64,000 nt of DNA, taken from NCBI GenBank assembly GCA_947488435.1, contig CANKZG010000007.1, positions 16,749-80,748 on the forward strand, written 5' to 3'. The position numbers and the translations under genes are program-made. Below are positions 44,645-52,930 of the stretch, in pieces (positions within the stretch are counted from its first letter, which is position 1; each line of letters starts with the position of its first letter). Origin of the DNA: an uncultured Flavobacteriaceae bacterium (GTDB lineage Bacteria; Bacteroidota; Bacteroidia; Flavobacteriales; Flavobacteriaceae). The notes beneath the pieces are model-generated. The model was not told where the DNA came from and searched no databases. It saw only the letters and a program-made list of their open reading frames with translations.

Positions 44645-44673
44645 AAAGCGCTGACTTAGTTAGCGCTTTTTTT
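44645..44673. terminator. Terminator between the convergent DUF1573 and PDZ-protease genes
   Basis: AAAGCGCT and AGCGCTTT form an 8-bp stem around a 9-base loop, followed by seven T on the plus strand. It lies 20 bases after the DUF1573 stop codon and overlaps the last bases of the convergent gene. Confidence 0.8.
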
Positions 44674-46009
44674 ATTCAAATACTTTTTTGAGCACAAAGG
44701 TGCGGGTAATATCTTGCCCTTCACGTTCTATAAGTAAACGTATAGTCTTTCCAGCTCTTCTGTTTAGCATTTCAGTTATTTCCTGAATTTTGTGCGTATG
44801 AATACTTTTGCCATTTACTGCTAAGATAAGATCTCCTTGTTTAAGCCCCGCCAAATCTGCAGGACTACCAGCTCGAATACCTGATACAATGATTTCAGGC
44901 ACCACGCTTAATCTTGTGGTACTGCCGAGTAGAATTTGCACATCACCAAATTCTCGATGCTCATTTCGAACTACTCCGTTTGAATTTGCAATGCGTTCGG
45001 CAATATATCGCACTCCACCGTGTTGGAGTTCTATTCCACTTAAATTGTAATGAAATGGAGTTTTAAAATTACCGTTTTTACGTAACGTTATCTGATCTCT
45101 AGAATAGTCAAAAATAATATTGAAGCGCTTGAGCACTTCTCCTCCTAAACTACCATTTCTTCCCGATAAGTCCTTTAAAGACTTAAACGAAGTTATATCG
45201 GGAAAGGCAACTTTGGCATCAGGCAATGAAAAATTTCCAATTCGCAAACCATGTACTTTACTACGTTTACCAAAAATATCACCATTCAAACCTTTTCCTA
45301 GAAAGTCATCATAGTTGTTAGCTGGAATTCCTATACCTTGATCAACATTTTTCAATAGCCATATGGCATCACTACTTCCGGTATCTAATAACAACTTCAC
45401 AGGAACTTCGCGATCATCTTGTACATAAACCCCTGCATCTACATAGGCCTTACTCCTTCGAATTACTAGTGGAAGTGTTTCTGATTTTTTGCTCTTTTTA
45501 TATTTGTAGTGTTTCGGGTCATAAAATTTAATCGTTTTTTTCGCGTAATTAAGATCAACAACAAAGTCTCGAAAAAGATTATAACCAATAATTCCATGTA
45601 CTGGAATACCCAAAGTAGGCGAAAGATTCATTCCCTTATCTAAAATAACATAGAGCAATTGATCTTTATTACTAATGTTTTTTATTTTAATGGTATTTCC
45701 TAAAGACTTCAATGCCTTTATTGGCTCACCTGAACCAAGTCCATTAATTGTCACTTCAGAAACGTCCTTTATTTGTACGGAATCTTTATCTGATAAATTA
45801 AAAAGAATGGGGCGGGTAACACCTGTATCGAGAATAAAGGAAAGTTTTGCTCCGTTCAGTTCTACAGGAATAATAATAAGATTATTAATAAGCTTAAAAT
45901 TTACCTTTTGCACTTCCTGACCGCTAGGTAATTTAAACCCTTGCGAAATTCCAAACAGCGGAATACTAAATACAACAAATAGTATTATGAATCTTAAAAT
46001 TTTAGGCAA
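44672..46009 (-). CDS. Aspartyl protease with C-terminal PDZ domain
   Basis: This 445-residue protein has a signal peptide (ILRFIILFVVFSIPLFGIS). Two retropepsin-like halves follow, each with an active-site motif: FILDTGVTRP (about 58-67) and LLLDTGSSDAIW (about 207-218), as in pepsin-type enzymes folded from one chain. A PDZ domain covers about 360-440, with GSPADLAGLKQGDLILAVNGK. It probably acts in the periplasm or at the cell surface. It is transcribed alone and convergent with DUF1573. Confidence 0.85.
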   Translation of the reverse strand: MPKILRFIILFVVFSIPLFGISQGFKLPSGQEVQKVNFKLINNLIIIPVELNGAKLSFILDTGVTRPILFNLSDKDSVQIKDVSEVTINGLGSGEPIKALKSLGNTIKIKNISNKDQLLYVILDKGMNLSPTLGIPVHGIIGYNLFRDFVVDLNYAKKTIKFYDPKHYKYKKSKKSETLPLVIRRSKAYVDAGVYVQDDREVPVKLLLDTGSSDAIWLLKNVDQGIGIPANNYDDFLGKGLNGDIFGKRSKVHGLRIGNFSLPDAKVAFPDITSFKSLKDLSGRNGSLGGEVLKRFNIIFDYSRDQITLRKNGNFKTPFHYNLSGIELQHGGVRYIAERIANSNGVVRNEHREFGDVQILLGSTTRLSVVPEIIVSGIRAGSPADLAGLKQGDLILAVNGKSIHTHKIQEITEMLNRRAGKTIRLLIEREGQDITRTFVLKKVFE

Positions 46010-46160
46010 ATCTCTCGAAGTTAAATGATTATCTTACTTAAATATAGCCAATAAATAGCAGAATTACTATAGGATTAACAAAATTTAAAGACATAAATAT
46101 GCGGCCTCACTATTGTTTTCTCCCATTTGATTTCCCATTTTTGTGAAAAATTAATTTCAA

Positions 46161-47351
46161 ATGCCAGTACTATCTCAAAAAGGTAAGGCAATGCCTGAAT
46201 CCCCGATACGAAAATTAGTTCCATTTGCTGAGGCAGCTAAAGCAAGAGGAGTTTCGGTAATTCATTTGAACATTGGGCAACCTGACATTAAAACACCGCA
46301 AATAGCTTTAGATGCTGTGCGAAACAATACTATTTCAGTATTGGCCTATAGCAGAACGGAGGGTTCTGAAGTCTATAGAGAAAAATTAGCGAACTACTAC
46401 AAAAAGTATCATATCGATGTAAATGCTAAGCATATCATTGTAACTACAGGGGGTTCTGAGGCCCTTGCTTTTGTTATGGGAAGTATTGCAGATACGAATG
46501 ACGAAATCATAATTCCAGAGCCATTTTATGCTAATTACAATGGTTTCGCCACGGCGTCAGGCGTTAAAGTTGTTCCTGTAGTTTCTAAAATTGAAAATAA
46601 TTTCGCCCTTCCTCCTATTGCTGAGTTTGAAAAATTAATCACTCCAAGGACTAAGGCTATTCTTATTTGTAACCCCGGAAATCCAACAGGGTATTTATAT
46701 AGTACTGAAGAACTTAAATTGTTGGCAAGCTTAGTCAAAAAGCATGATCTTTTTTTAGTTGCTGATGAGGTGTATCGCGAATTTGCATATGACGGTAAAC
46801 AACATTATTCCATTTTAAGAGAACCTGGTCTAGAAGCACATGCAATTGTTGTGGATTCGGTATCCAAACGCTATAGTATGTGCGGAGCACGCATTGGCTG
46901 TCTGGTTTCTAAAAATCCCGAAATCATCCAAACTGCGTTAAAATTTGCCCAAGCTCGACTTTCACCACCTACCTATGCACAAATAGCAAGTGAAGCCGCT
47001 TTGGAAACCCCTCAAAGCTATTTCGATGAGGTAAGAGAAGCCTATGTAGAACGCAGAAACATATTGGTTTCTGAATTGGAACAAATTGAAGGTGTAAAAG
47101 TAGCTAAACCTAGCGGTGCGTTTTATTGTATTGCAGAACTACCTATTACAGATGCAGACCATTTTGCGCAATGGTTGCTGGAGGAATTTACTTTAAATAA
47201 TGAAACGGTTATGATTGCTCCCGCAGGCGGTTTTTATGCTACATCTGGTCTTGGAAAAAACCAAGTTCGTATTGCTTATGTCTTAGAAAAAGAGCGACTT
47301 ATTACCGCCGTTACTATCCTTAAAAAAGCCTTAGAAACCTATACTTCTTAA
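46161..47351 (+). CDS. Pyridoxal phosphate-dependent aminotransferase (class I/II)
   Basis: This 396-residue protein has the fold-type I aminotransferase pattern. HLNIGQPDIKTP (about 35-46), NPGNPTGYLYS (about 172-182), VADEVYREF (about 198-206) and the PLP-Lys in VDSVSKRYSMCGARIGC (about 233-249) are all present. It is of the AspC/aspartate-aminotransferase branch found in many Bacteroidetes. The amino acid is not certain. Its stop codon TAA overlaps the first base of murB's ATG. Confidence 0.92.
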   Translation: MPVLSQKGKAMPESPIRKLVPFAEAAKARGVSVIHLNIGQPDIKTPQIALDAVRNNTISVLAYSRTEGSEVYREKLANYYKKYHIDVNAKHIIVTTGGSEALAFVMGSIADTNDEIIIPEPFYANYNGFATASGVKVVPVVSKIENNFALPPIAEFEKLITPRTKAILICNPGNPTGYLYSTEELKLLASLVKKHDLFLVADEVYREFAYDGKQHYSILREPGLEAHAIVVDSVSKRYSMCGARIGCLVSKNPEIIQTALKFAQARLSPPTYAQIASEAALETPQSYFDEVREAYVERRNILVSELEQIEGVKVAKPSGAFYCIAELPITDADHFAQWLLEEFTLNNETVMIAPAGGFYATSGLGKNQVRIAYVLEKERLITAVTILKKALETYTS

Positions 47352-48367
47352 TGCAAATTTTAAAAAATATATCTTTAAAAAAATACAACACTTTTGGCAT
47401 TGATGTTAATGCGAGTCATTTCTGTGAAATCACCTCAGTTGCAGCATTAATAGAAGTGCTGAAATCAACAGAACATTCTAAGAAATTTATTCTAGGCGGT
47501 GGAAGTAATATGTTACTTACCCAAAACATTGATGCACTAGTTCTTTTTATTAACCTTAAAGGGATTCGAGTAATTGCGGAAGATGGAGATGATGTAATTG
47601 TTGAAGCCAAAGCAGGAGAAAATTGGCATGATTTTGTTTTATGGACCCTAAGTCAAGGTTATGGAGGTTTGGAAAATTTATCTCTTATCCCTGGAAATAC
47701 GGGTACTGCTCCTATACAAAACATAGGGGCTTATGGGGTTGAACTGAAAGACGTAATGGTGAGTTGTGAAGCTGTAGAACGCAGCTCAGGAACTATAAAA
47801 ATCTTTTCTAATGCGCAATGCAAATTTGGATATCGAGATTCTATTTTTAAGAATGAAGCGAAAGAAAAATATGTAATTACATCTGTTCGCTTTAAACTCC
47901 AAAGTGTAAATCATCAATTAAATACTTCATATGGAGCTATTGAAAATGAACTTTCCAAGTTAGGTATTTCCGCTCCTTCGATAAACGACATTTCCAAGGC
48001 TGTAATACGCATCAGACAAAGTAAACTGCCTGACCCTAAAGTATTAGGAAACAGCGGAAGTTTTTTTAAAAACCCAATACTCTCTAAGTTTGATTTTGAT
48101 CGATTTTATGCGAATCATCCTGAAGCTCCTTTTTACGAAGTTGATAAAAACACCTACAAAATTCCGGCGGGTTGGCTAATAGAACAATGCGGATTTAAAG
48201 GAAAGCGTATCGGAAATACTGGAGTTCACGAAAAGCAAGCTTTAGTATTGGTAAATTATGGAGGAGCTACAGGAAATGAAGTGTTTCAATTATCACAACG
48301 CATTCAGGAAAAAGTAAAAGAACAGTTTGGTATTACAATTGTTTCTGAAGTTAATATTATAAGATAA
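47351..48367 (+). CDS. murB: UDP-N-acetylmuramate dehydrogenase
   Basis: At 338 residues it is the type I MurB. It begins KNISLKKYNTFGIDV, and FAD-binding LGGGSNMLLT (about 49-58), GNTGTAPIQNIGAYGVEL (about 114-131), and GNSGSFFKNP (about 231-240, catalytic Ser) follow, with the extra C-terminal domain and final Glu region. It reduces UDP-GlcNAc-enolpyruvate to UDP-MurNAc with NADPH. The ATG overlaps the aminotransferase stop codon by one base (TAATG), so translation is coupled. Confidence 0.95.
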   Translation: MQILKNISLKKYNTFGIDVNASHFCEITSVAALIEVLKSTEHSKKFILGGGSNMLLTQNIDALVLFINLKGIRVIAEDGDDVIVEAKAGENWHDFVLWTLSQGYGGLENLSLIPGNTGTAPIQNIGAYGVELKDVMVSCEAVERSSGTIKIFSNAQCKFGYRDSIFKNEAKEKYVITSVRFKLQSVNHQLNTSYGAIENELSKLGISAPSINDISKAVIRIRQSKLPDPKVLGNSGSFFKNPILSKFDFDRFYANHPEAPFYEVDKNTYKIPAGWLIEQCGFKGKRIGNTGVHEKQALVLVNYGGATGNEVFQLSQRIQEKVKEQFGITIVSEVNIIR

Positions 48368-48394
48368 CCCCTGCCGAAAGAATCAAACAGGGGT
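48365..48394. other. Stem-loop after murB without a T run
   Basis: AACCCCTG and CAGGGGTT form a perfect 8-bp stem around a 14-base loop, starting at the murB stop codon. Since no run of T follows, it is not a typical intrinsic terminator. It may protect the mRNA 3' end or belong to the leader of the sigma operon. Confidence 0.6.
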
Positions 48395-48417
48395 TAACCA
48401 AACCAAACTAACCAAAA

Positions 48418-48582
48418 ATGTTAACGTACAACTTCCCAATTGTACATCAACGCATTAAATTTTTTATGTGTGTTTAAAAAAAAAGTTTCAATTTTATGAA
48501 TTTAGCTTTTCTTTATGTACGTTTAGAATCTGTATTTAGATGCTTTAATTGTTATATCTAAAAATACAAACCCCAAAAAAAC
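48418..48582 (+). promoter_or_regulatory. Untranslated leader of the ECF sigma operon
   Basis: An A/C-rich stretch (AACCAAACCAAACTAACC) follows the murB hairpin, then a second small stem GTACAA-N8-TTGTAC (48426-48445). A 19-codon reading frame from the ATG at 48418 is open but has no support. No TAnnTTTG element is visible upstream of the sigma gene, so it may depend on an alternative sigma factor, possibly itself. This is inference. Confidence 0.35.
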
Positions 48583-49149
48583 ATGAGTATACTGTTAGAA
48601 AAACATATCATTGAATTACTTCAGGATCGCGATGATAAGGCCATTTCTTTGCTATACAAGCATTACGGAGACACTTTATATGGTGTTGCTTACAAAGTAG
48701 TTAGGGATGAAGAATTAGCGCAAGATATACTTCAAGAAAGTTTTATTAAAATTTGGAAAAAATCAGATACCTACGATGCAACAAAAGCGAAATTATTTAC
48801 TTGGTTGTTCCGAATTACCAGAAATACAGCCATTGATAAATTAAGAAGTGTTAACACAAAATCGGACAAAGAAATCCAAATAGACGTTTCAGACGTATAT
48901 AACTTAGGTGTGAACAGCACTCGGCCCGAATTTATGGACGTACAAGAGAATCTTGACAAGATAGAACCTAAATATCAGATGGTTTTAGATGCACTCTTCT
49001 TTCAAGGTATGACGCAGCAGGAAGCTAGTGATGAATTAAATATTCCCTTAGGGACTATAAAGTCGCGGCTAAAAATAGGATTAAGAGAACTTCGTAAAAT
49101 ATATGGAGATGCTCTGAGTTTAATGATAATATTAAGTTTAACGTTATGA
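48583..49149 (+). CDS. ECF-type RNA polymerase sigma factor
   Basis: This 188-residue protein has sigma region 2 (about 20-90, with DEELAQDILQESFIKIWKK and FTWLFRITRNTAIDKLRS) and region 4 (about 120-175, QMVLDALFFQGMTQQEASDELNIPLGTIKSRLKIGLRELRK). It lacks regions 1 and 3, as extracytoplasmic function sigma factors do. It overlaps by 4 bases (ATGA) the anti-sigma gene, so the two are translationally coupled. The hydrophobic tail (LMIILSLTL) is unusual. The regulon is unknown. Confidence 0.93.
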   Translation: MSILLEKHIIELLQDRDDKAISLLYKHYGDTLYGVAYKVVRDEELAQDILQESFIKIWKKSDTYDATKAKLFTWLFRITRNTAIDKLRSVNTKSDKEIQIDVSDVYNLGVNSTRPEFMDVQENLDKIEPKYQMVLDALFFQGMTQQEASDELNIPLGTIKSRLKIGLRELRKIYGDALSLMIILSLTL

Positions 49150-49904
49150 AAGATAAAATACGTACTTTTTTAGATACAGATTTACTAGAAAAATACCTAT
49201 TAGGAACTACTTCTCAAGAGGAATCTTTAAAAGTGGAACGTTATATTGCAATGTATCCTGAGGTTCGAGAGAATTATAACAATCTTCAGGAAAACCTCGA
49301 GATTTTTGCCAAGATGCATGCTTTAAAGGCACCGGTAAACTTAGAGGATAAAATTCTTCGTAAAATTAAATCAGAAAAGAGCATACAACAGAAGTTCATG
49401 AAGTACGCTGTTGCTGCGAGTATAATAGCATGTCTTTTTGCAGGTTCTGCTTATTTCTTATGGGATCAGAACCAAAGTTTACAAGAAGAGAATATGATTG
49501 TAAATAATAAGGTAAAAAGTTTAGAAGAAAACATGTTACAGCGCTTGGAGGATATGCGCAATCAGTTTATTGTTCTCAATAATCCGCAGACTAAGCAAGT
49601 TGTTGTGAGTGGAAACAAGAAAGCAAAGGAATTGAAAGCTGTAGCTTATATTAATCCAGTGAAAAAGCTATCCTATATCAACGTTAAAAATTTACCGAAT
49701 CTTCCAGAAGAACAGTGTCTTCAGATGTGGGCAGAGGTAAATGGCGAAATGGTTAATATGGGGGTAATTAATAGAGAAATTAGTACAGATAAGTTATTAG
49801 CACTACCCTATGCAGATAACGCTATCGGATACATTACTATAGAACCCAAAGGAGGCAACCTCACTCCTTCTGTAGAAAACATTGTAGCTAATATTAACTT
49901 CTAG
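49146..49904 (+). CDS. Anti-sigma factor, RskA-like
   Basis: This 252-residue protein has an N-terminal ZAS-like helical region without the zinc-binding HxxxCxxC (about 1-75), a membrane segment (about 82-100), and a RskA-like periplasmic domain, with NLPEEQCLQMWAEVNGEMVNMG and EPKGGNLTPS. It holds the upstream sigma factor at the membrane until a signal triggers release, probably by proteolysis. The stimulus is unknown. It is coupled to the sigma gene and not followed by it in an operon with the small protein. Confidence 0.9.
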   Translation: MKDKIRTFLDTDLLEKYLLGTTSQEESLKVERYIAMYPEVRENYNNLQENLEIFAKMHALKAPVNLEDKILRKIKSEKSIQQKFMKYAVAASIIACLFAGSAYFLWDQNQSLQEENMIVNNKVKSLEENMLQRLEDMRNQFIVLNNPQTKQVVVSGNKKAKELKAVAYINPVKKLSYINVKNLPNLPEEQCLQMWAEVNGEMVNMGVINREISTDKLLALPYADNAIGYITIEPKGGNLTPSVENIVANINF

Positions 49905-49982
49905 GTTTTTCAAAAAGCTTAAACTATTGCTAAGAAACCCATTTTTAGTAAGGTATTTTGTACCTTTGCTTAAAATTTTGAT

Positions 49983-50192
49983 ATGAAATTAGTTTTAGTA
50001 ACTGTAGGTCTTTTGGGTATTGCTTTTGCCGGAATAGCCATTAAAATTTGGGCAAAGAAAGACGGAAAATTCGCGGGAACTTGTGCTAGTCAAAACCCAT
50101 TCTTAAATAAAGATGGAGAAGCGTGCGGATTTTGTGGAAAGCTCCCAAATGAGCAGGAATGCAGAAACGAAACCTCAACCCCTTTGTCATAA
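49983..50192 (+). CDS. Small membrane or secreted Cys-rich protein
   Basis: This 69-residue protein is widespread in Flavobacteria, usually annotated as a membrane or secreted protein. A hydrophobic N-terminus (MKLVLVTVGLLGIAFAGIAI) is followed by four or five cysteines in GTCASQNP, EACGFCGKLP and QECR. It may bind a metal or be disulfide-bonded in the periplasm. It sits between two sigma-factor genes; a function is not known. Confidence 0.72.
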   Translation: MKLVLVTVGLLGIAFAGIAIKIWAKKDGKFAGTCASQNPFLNKDGEACGFCGKLPNEQECRNETSTPLS

Positions 50193-50228
50193 ATACACCT
50201 ACCACTAATACCGCTTAAGGAGATTAGT

Positions 50229-50792
50229 TTGGACAAAACAGAAATTACACTTAAAATCACTATCGAAAAAGCCAAATTGGGCAATCAAATAGCTTTTAGC
50301 AATCTATTGGACGCTTTTTGGAACGATGTTTATGGTTTTCAGCTCATTCGCACCAAAAATGAAAATGATGCAGAAGACATTACCATCCAAACTTTCTCCA
50401 AAGCTTTCGATAAAATAGCTACTTATGATGATTCTTATGGATTTAAAACATGGTTAATCACCATTTCCAAAAATTTACATGTAGACTTAATTCGAAAAAG
50501 AAAAAGAAATATACTAGACTCTTTGGATGCTTCCAACGAAGCTGTTACTAAGGTTCTGGATGATGCTCCTTCTGCTGAGGACAGGTTAATAACTGAACAA
50601 AACTTGGTTACTTTGCTCCAAGATATTAAAAAACTAAAACCGAACTATCAAAAAGTAATTAACCTACGCTATTTCAATGAGTTGAGCTATGCAGCTATTG
50701 CAAAAGAACTTAACGAACCCATTAATAATGTAAAAGTTAAGTTATTACGAGCAAAAAAACTACTCGCCGAAGTTATTAAAAACAAAGGTTAA
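50229..50792 (+). CDS. Second ECF-type sigma factor, with TTG start
   Basis: At 187 residues it has sigma region 2 (about 25-90, NDAEDITIQTFSKAFDKI) and region 4 (about 125-180, KLKPNYQKVINLRYFNELSYAAIAKELNEPINNVKVKLLRAKKLL). The start appears to be TTG. AAGGAG precedes it by 6 bases, one of the few good Shine-Dalgarno sites in the window, and no other start fits. It has no adjacent anti-sigma gene. lipA follows with its own promoter. Confidence 0.9.
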   Translation: MDKTEITLKITIEKAKLGNQIAFSNLLDAFWNDVYGFQLIRTKNENDAEDITIQTFSKAFDKIATYDDSYGFKTWLITISKNLHVDLIRKRKRNILDSLDASNEAVTKVLDDAPSAEDRLITEQNLVTLLQDIKKLKPNYQKVINLRYFNELSYAAIAKELNEPINNVKVKLLRAKKLLAEVIKNKG

Positions 50793-50802
50793 CTTGTTTT
50801 TT
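50777..50802 (+). terminator. Possible terminator after the second sigma-factor gene
   Basis: AAAAACAA and TTGTTTTT pair over 8 A/T-rich base pairs, with a run of seven T. It overlaps the end of the sigma-factor coding region. It is weak but well placed before the lipA promoter. Confidence 0.4.
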
Positions 50803-50853
50803 TAATAGGGATTAAATCCCTCGTAATCTCATGCTTTTCTACACTTTTTCTAA

Positions 50854-50885
50854 TTGTACTTCCTTGAATTTTGTTCGTATCTTTG
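50854..50885 (+). promoter_or_regulatory. Promoter of lipA
   Basis: TTG (50854-50856), a 21-base spacer and TATCTTTG (50878-50885) match the flavobacterial promoter well. The start of transcription should lie about 10-12 bases before the lipA ATG, giving a very short leader. Confidence 0.75.
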
Positions 50886-50899
50886 TATAAAATTGTAGC

Positions 50900-51775
50900 A
50901 TGAGCAACGAGACGGTAACGAGTGTAAAACCTCCCAAAGGAAAGCCAAAATGGCTTCGTGTAAAACTCCCAACGGGCAAGAAATACACACAACTGAGAGG
51001 CTTGGTAGACAAGTACAATTTGCATACCATCTGCACCTCGGGTAGTTGCCCAAATATGGGGGAATGTTGGGGTGAAGGTACTGCTACTTTTATGATTCTT
51101 GGAAATATCTGTACACGATCTTGTGGCTTTTGTGGTGTGAAAACAGGAAGACCTGAAGCTATTGATTGGGAAGAACCGGAAAAAGTGGCGCGTTCTATTA
51201 AAATTATGGGTATAAAGCATGCCGTTGTAACTTCAGTAGATCGGGATGATATCAAGGATATGGGTTCTATAATTTGGAGCGAAACGGTAAAAGCAATTCG
51301 CCGTATGAACCCTGAGACTACGCTTGAAACTTTGATCCCAGATTTTCAAGGGATTCAAACACATTTAGATCGCATAGTTGCTGTAGCGCCTGAGGTAATT
51401 TCACATAATATGGAGACGGTAAAGCGATTAACACGTGAAGTGCGTATTCAGGCCAAGTATGAACGGAGTTTAGACGTATTGCGATATTTAAAAGATAAAG
51501 GGGCGCGCAGAACTAAATCCGGTATTATGTTAGGCCTTGGAGAATTTGAAGAAGAAGTATTAACTACCTTAGAAGATCTCAGAAAAGCCAACGTTGATAT
51601 CGTTACCATAGGGCAATATCTTCAACCCTCTAAAAAGCATCTTCCAGTTAAGGAATTTATCCTACCTGAACAGTTCAAGAAATATGAGGAAATAGGATTA
51701 AAAATGGGTTTTAGACATGTTGAAAGTGGCGCATTGGTACGATCTTCCTACAAAGCACATAAACATATTAATTAG
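50900..51775 (+). CDS. lipA: Lipoyl synthase
   Basis: This 291-residue radical SAM enzyme has both family clusters. CTSGSCPNMGECW (about 49-61) holds the auxiliary [4Fe-4S] cluster that donates sulfur. FMILGNICTRSCGFCGV (about 66-82) holds CxxxCxxC for the radical SAM cluster. GxIxGLGE (MLGLGE) and the C-terminal VRSSYKAHK (about 280-288) complete the fold. It inserts two sulfurs into octanoyl chains of pyruvate and 2-oxoglutarate dehydrogenases. It has its own promoter. lipB was not seen nearby. Confidence 0.96.
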   Translation: MSNETVTSVKPPKGKPKWLRVKLPTGKKYTQLRGLVDKYNLHTICTSGSCPNMGECWGEGTATFMILGNICTRSCGFCGVKTGRPEAIDWEEPEKVARSIKIMGIKHAVVTSVDRDDIKDMGSIIWSETVKAIRRMNPETTLETLIPDFQGIQTHLDRIVAVAPEVISHNMETVKRLTREVRIQAKYERSLDVLRYLKDKGARRTKSGIMLGLGEFEEEVLTTLEDLRKANVDIVTIGQYLQPSKKHLPVKEFILPEQFKKYEEIGLKMGFRHVESGALVRSSYKAHKHIN

Positions 51776-51809
51776 CATATCTTAGTTTACTTGATGCAAT
51801 AAGTATCGC

Positions 51810-51828
51810 ACAAGACAAGACAAGACAA
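51810..51828. repeat. Pentanucleotide repeat upstream of gap
   Basis: ACAAG is repeated three times and followed by ACAAC, about 75-90 bases before the GAPDH start. Such a short repeat could vary in length. It lies in a non-coding leader or promoter region. Confidence 0.7.
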
Positions 51829-51902
51829 CTTACATATTTTAATTAGCAAACAGCATATAATTTAGCATCAATAATTATTTAGGTAGTAGGCAGCCATTTA
51901 AT

Positions 51903-52913
51903 ATGGAAAAATTAAAAATAGGAATTAACGGTTTTGGAAGAATAGGGCGAACTTTATTTCGTTTACTTGCTAATAATCCTGATATAACAGTTGTAGCGAT
52001 TAATGATATTACGGATACTCGTACGTTGGCGCATTTATTAAAGTACGATAGTATTCACGGGCAATATCAGGGTGAAATAACACATACCGATAATACGATT
52101 ATTAGTAATGGAAAAACTATAGCTGTATTACATCATGAGCATCCTAAACAGCTTAATTGGGGGGCCTTTGGGGTAGACATTGTGGTAGAAGCAACGGGAA
52201 AGTTTAAAAGGCGAGATATTCTGAATATGCACCTAGCGAATGGTGCTAAAAAAGTAATATTATCGGTTCCGCCTATTGATGAAACTATTAAAATGGTTGT
52301 CTTGGGCGTTAATGATGGTATATTAAAGGAAAGTGATCATATTATTTCGAACGCCTCCTGCACTACGAATAACGCCGCTCCTATGATCAAAGTCATTCAA
52401 GAGCTATGTGGAGTTGAACAAGCCTACATTACTACCGTACATTCTTACACCTCTGATCAAAATTTGCATGATCAACCGCATAGAGACCTCAGAAGAGCTA
52501 GGGCAGCTTCACAATCTATTATTCCTACCACCACTGGTGCAGCTAAAGCATTGACCCGTATATTCCCTGAACTATCAGATGTAATAGGGGGTTGTGGCAT
52601 TCGAGTACCCGTTCCAAATGGATCATTAACCGATATAACTTTTAATGTAAAAAGAAGCACTTCTATTACTGAAATTAATCAGGCTTTTAAGGATTATGCT
52701 GAAAATGACTTAAAAAACGTACTTTTTTATACGAAAGATCCTATAGTTTCAATTGACATAAACAATAGTTTCTACTCTTGTACGTTTGATTCACTGATGA
52801 CTTCGGTTATTGGAAAGATGGTAAAGATAATAGGATGGTATGATAATGAAACTGGATATTGTAGCAGAATTATAGACCTTATCAATTTATTGGTGAAGAA
52901 AAATTATATTTGA
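51903..52913 (+). CDS. gap: Glyceraldehyde-3-phosphate dehydrogenase, type I
   Basis: This 336-residue NAD-linked enzyme begins LKIGINGFGRIGRTLFRLL. Catalytic Cys153 is in SNASCTTN, and the active-site His is in HSYTSDQN (about 180). AINDITD holds Asp near residue 35, typical of NAD specificity. It converts glyceraldehyde 3-phosphate to 1,3-bisphosphoglycerate. It differs from strongly conserved GAPDH in places (for example HPKQLNWG), so it may be a second isozyme. The hybrid kinase gene starts 17 bases after its stop codon. Confidence 0.95.
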   Translation: MEKLKIGINGFGRIGRTLFRLLANNPDITVVAINDITDTRTLAHLLKYDSIHGQYQGEITHTDNTIISNGKTIAVLHHEHPKQLNWGAFGVDIVVEATGKFKRRDILNMHLANGAKKVILSVPPIDETIKMVVLGVNDGILKESDHIISNASCTTNNAAPMIKVIQELCGVEQAYITTVHSYTSDQNLHDQPHRDLRRARAASQSIIPTTTGAAKALTRIFPELSDVIGGCGIRVPVPNGSLTDITFNVKRSTSITEINQAFKDYAENDLKNVLFYTKDPIVSIDINNSFYSCTFDSLMTSVIGKMVKIIGWYDNETGYCSRIIDLINLLVKKNYI

Positions 52914-52930
52914 AATTCGTATTTCAACAG

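Noticed and set aside
48418..48477. 19-codon frame before the ECF sigma gene as a leader peptide
   Set aside because: No regulatory codon bias, no Shine-Dalgarno, and no terminator behind it. Kept only as part of the leader region.
50789..51255. Three minus-strand frames over the start of lipA
   Set aside because: They are antisense of lipA's Cys/Gly-rich 5' part and cover its promoter. No recognisable protein.
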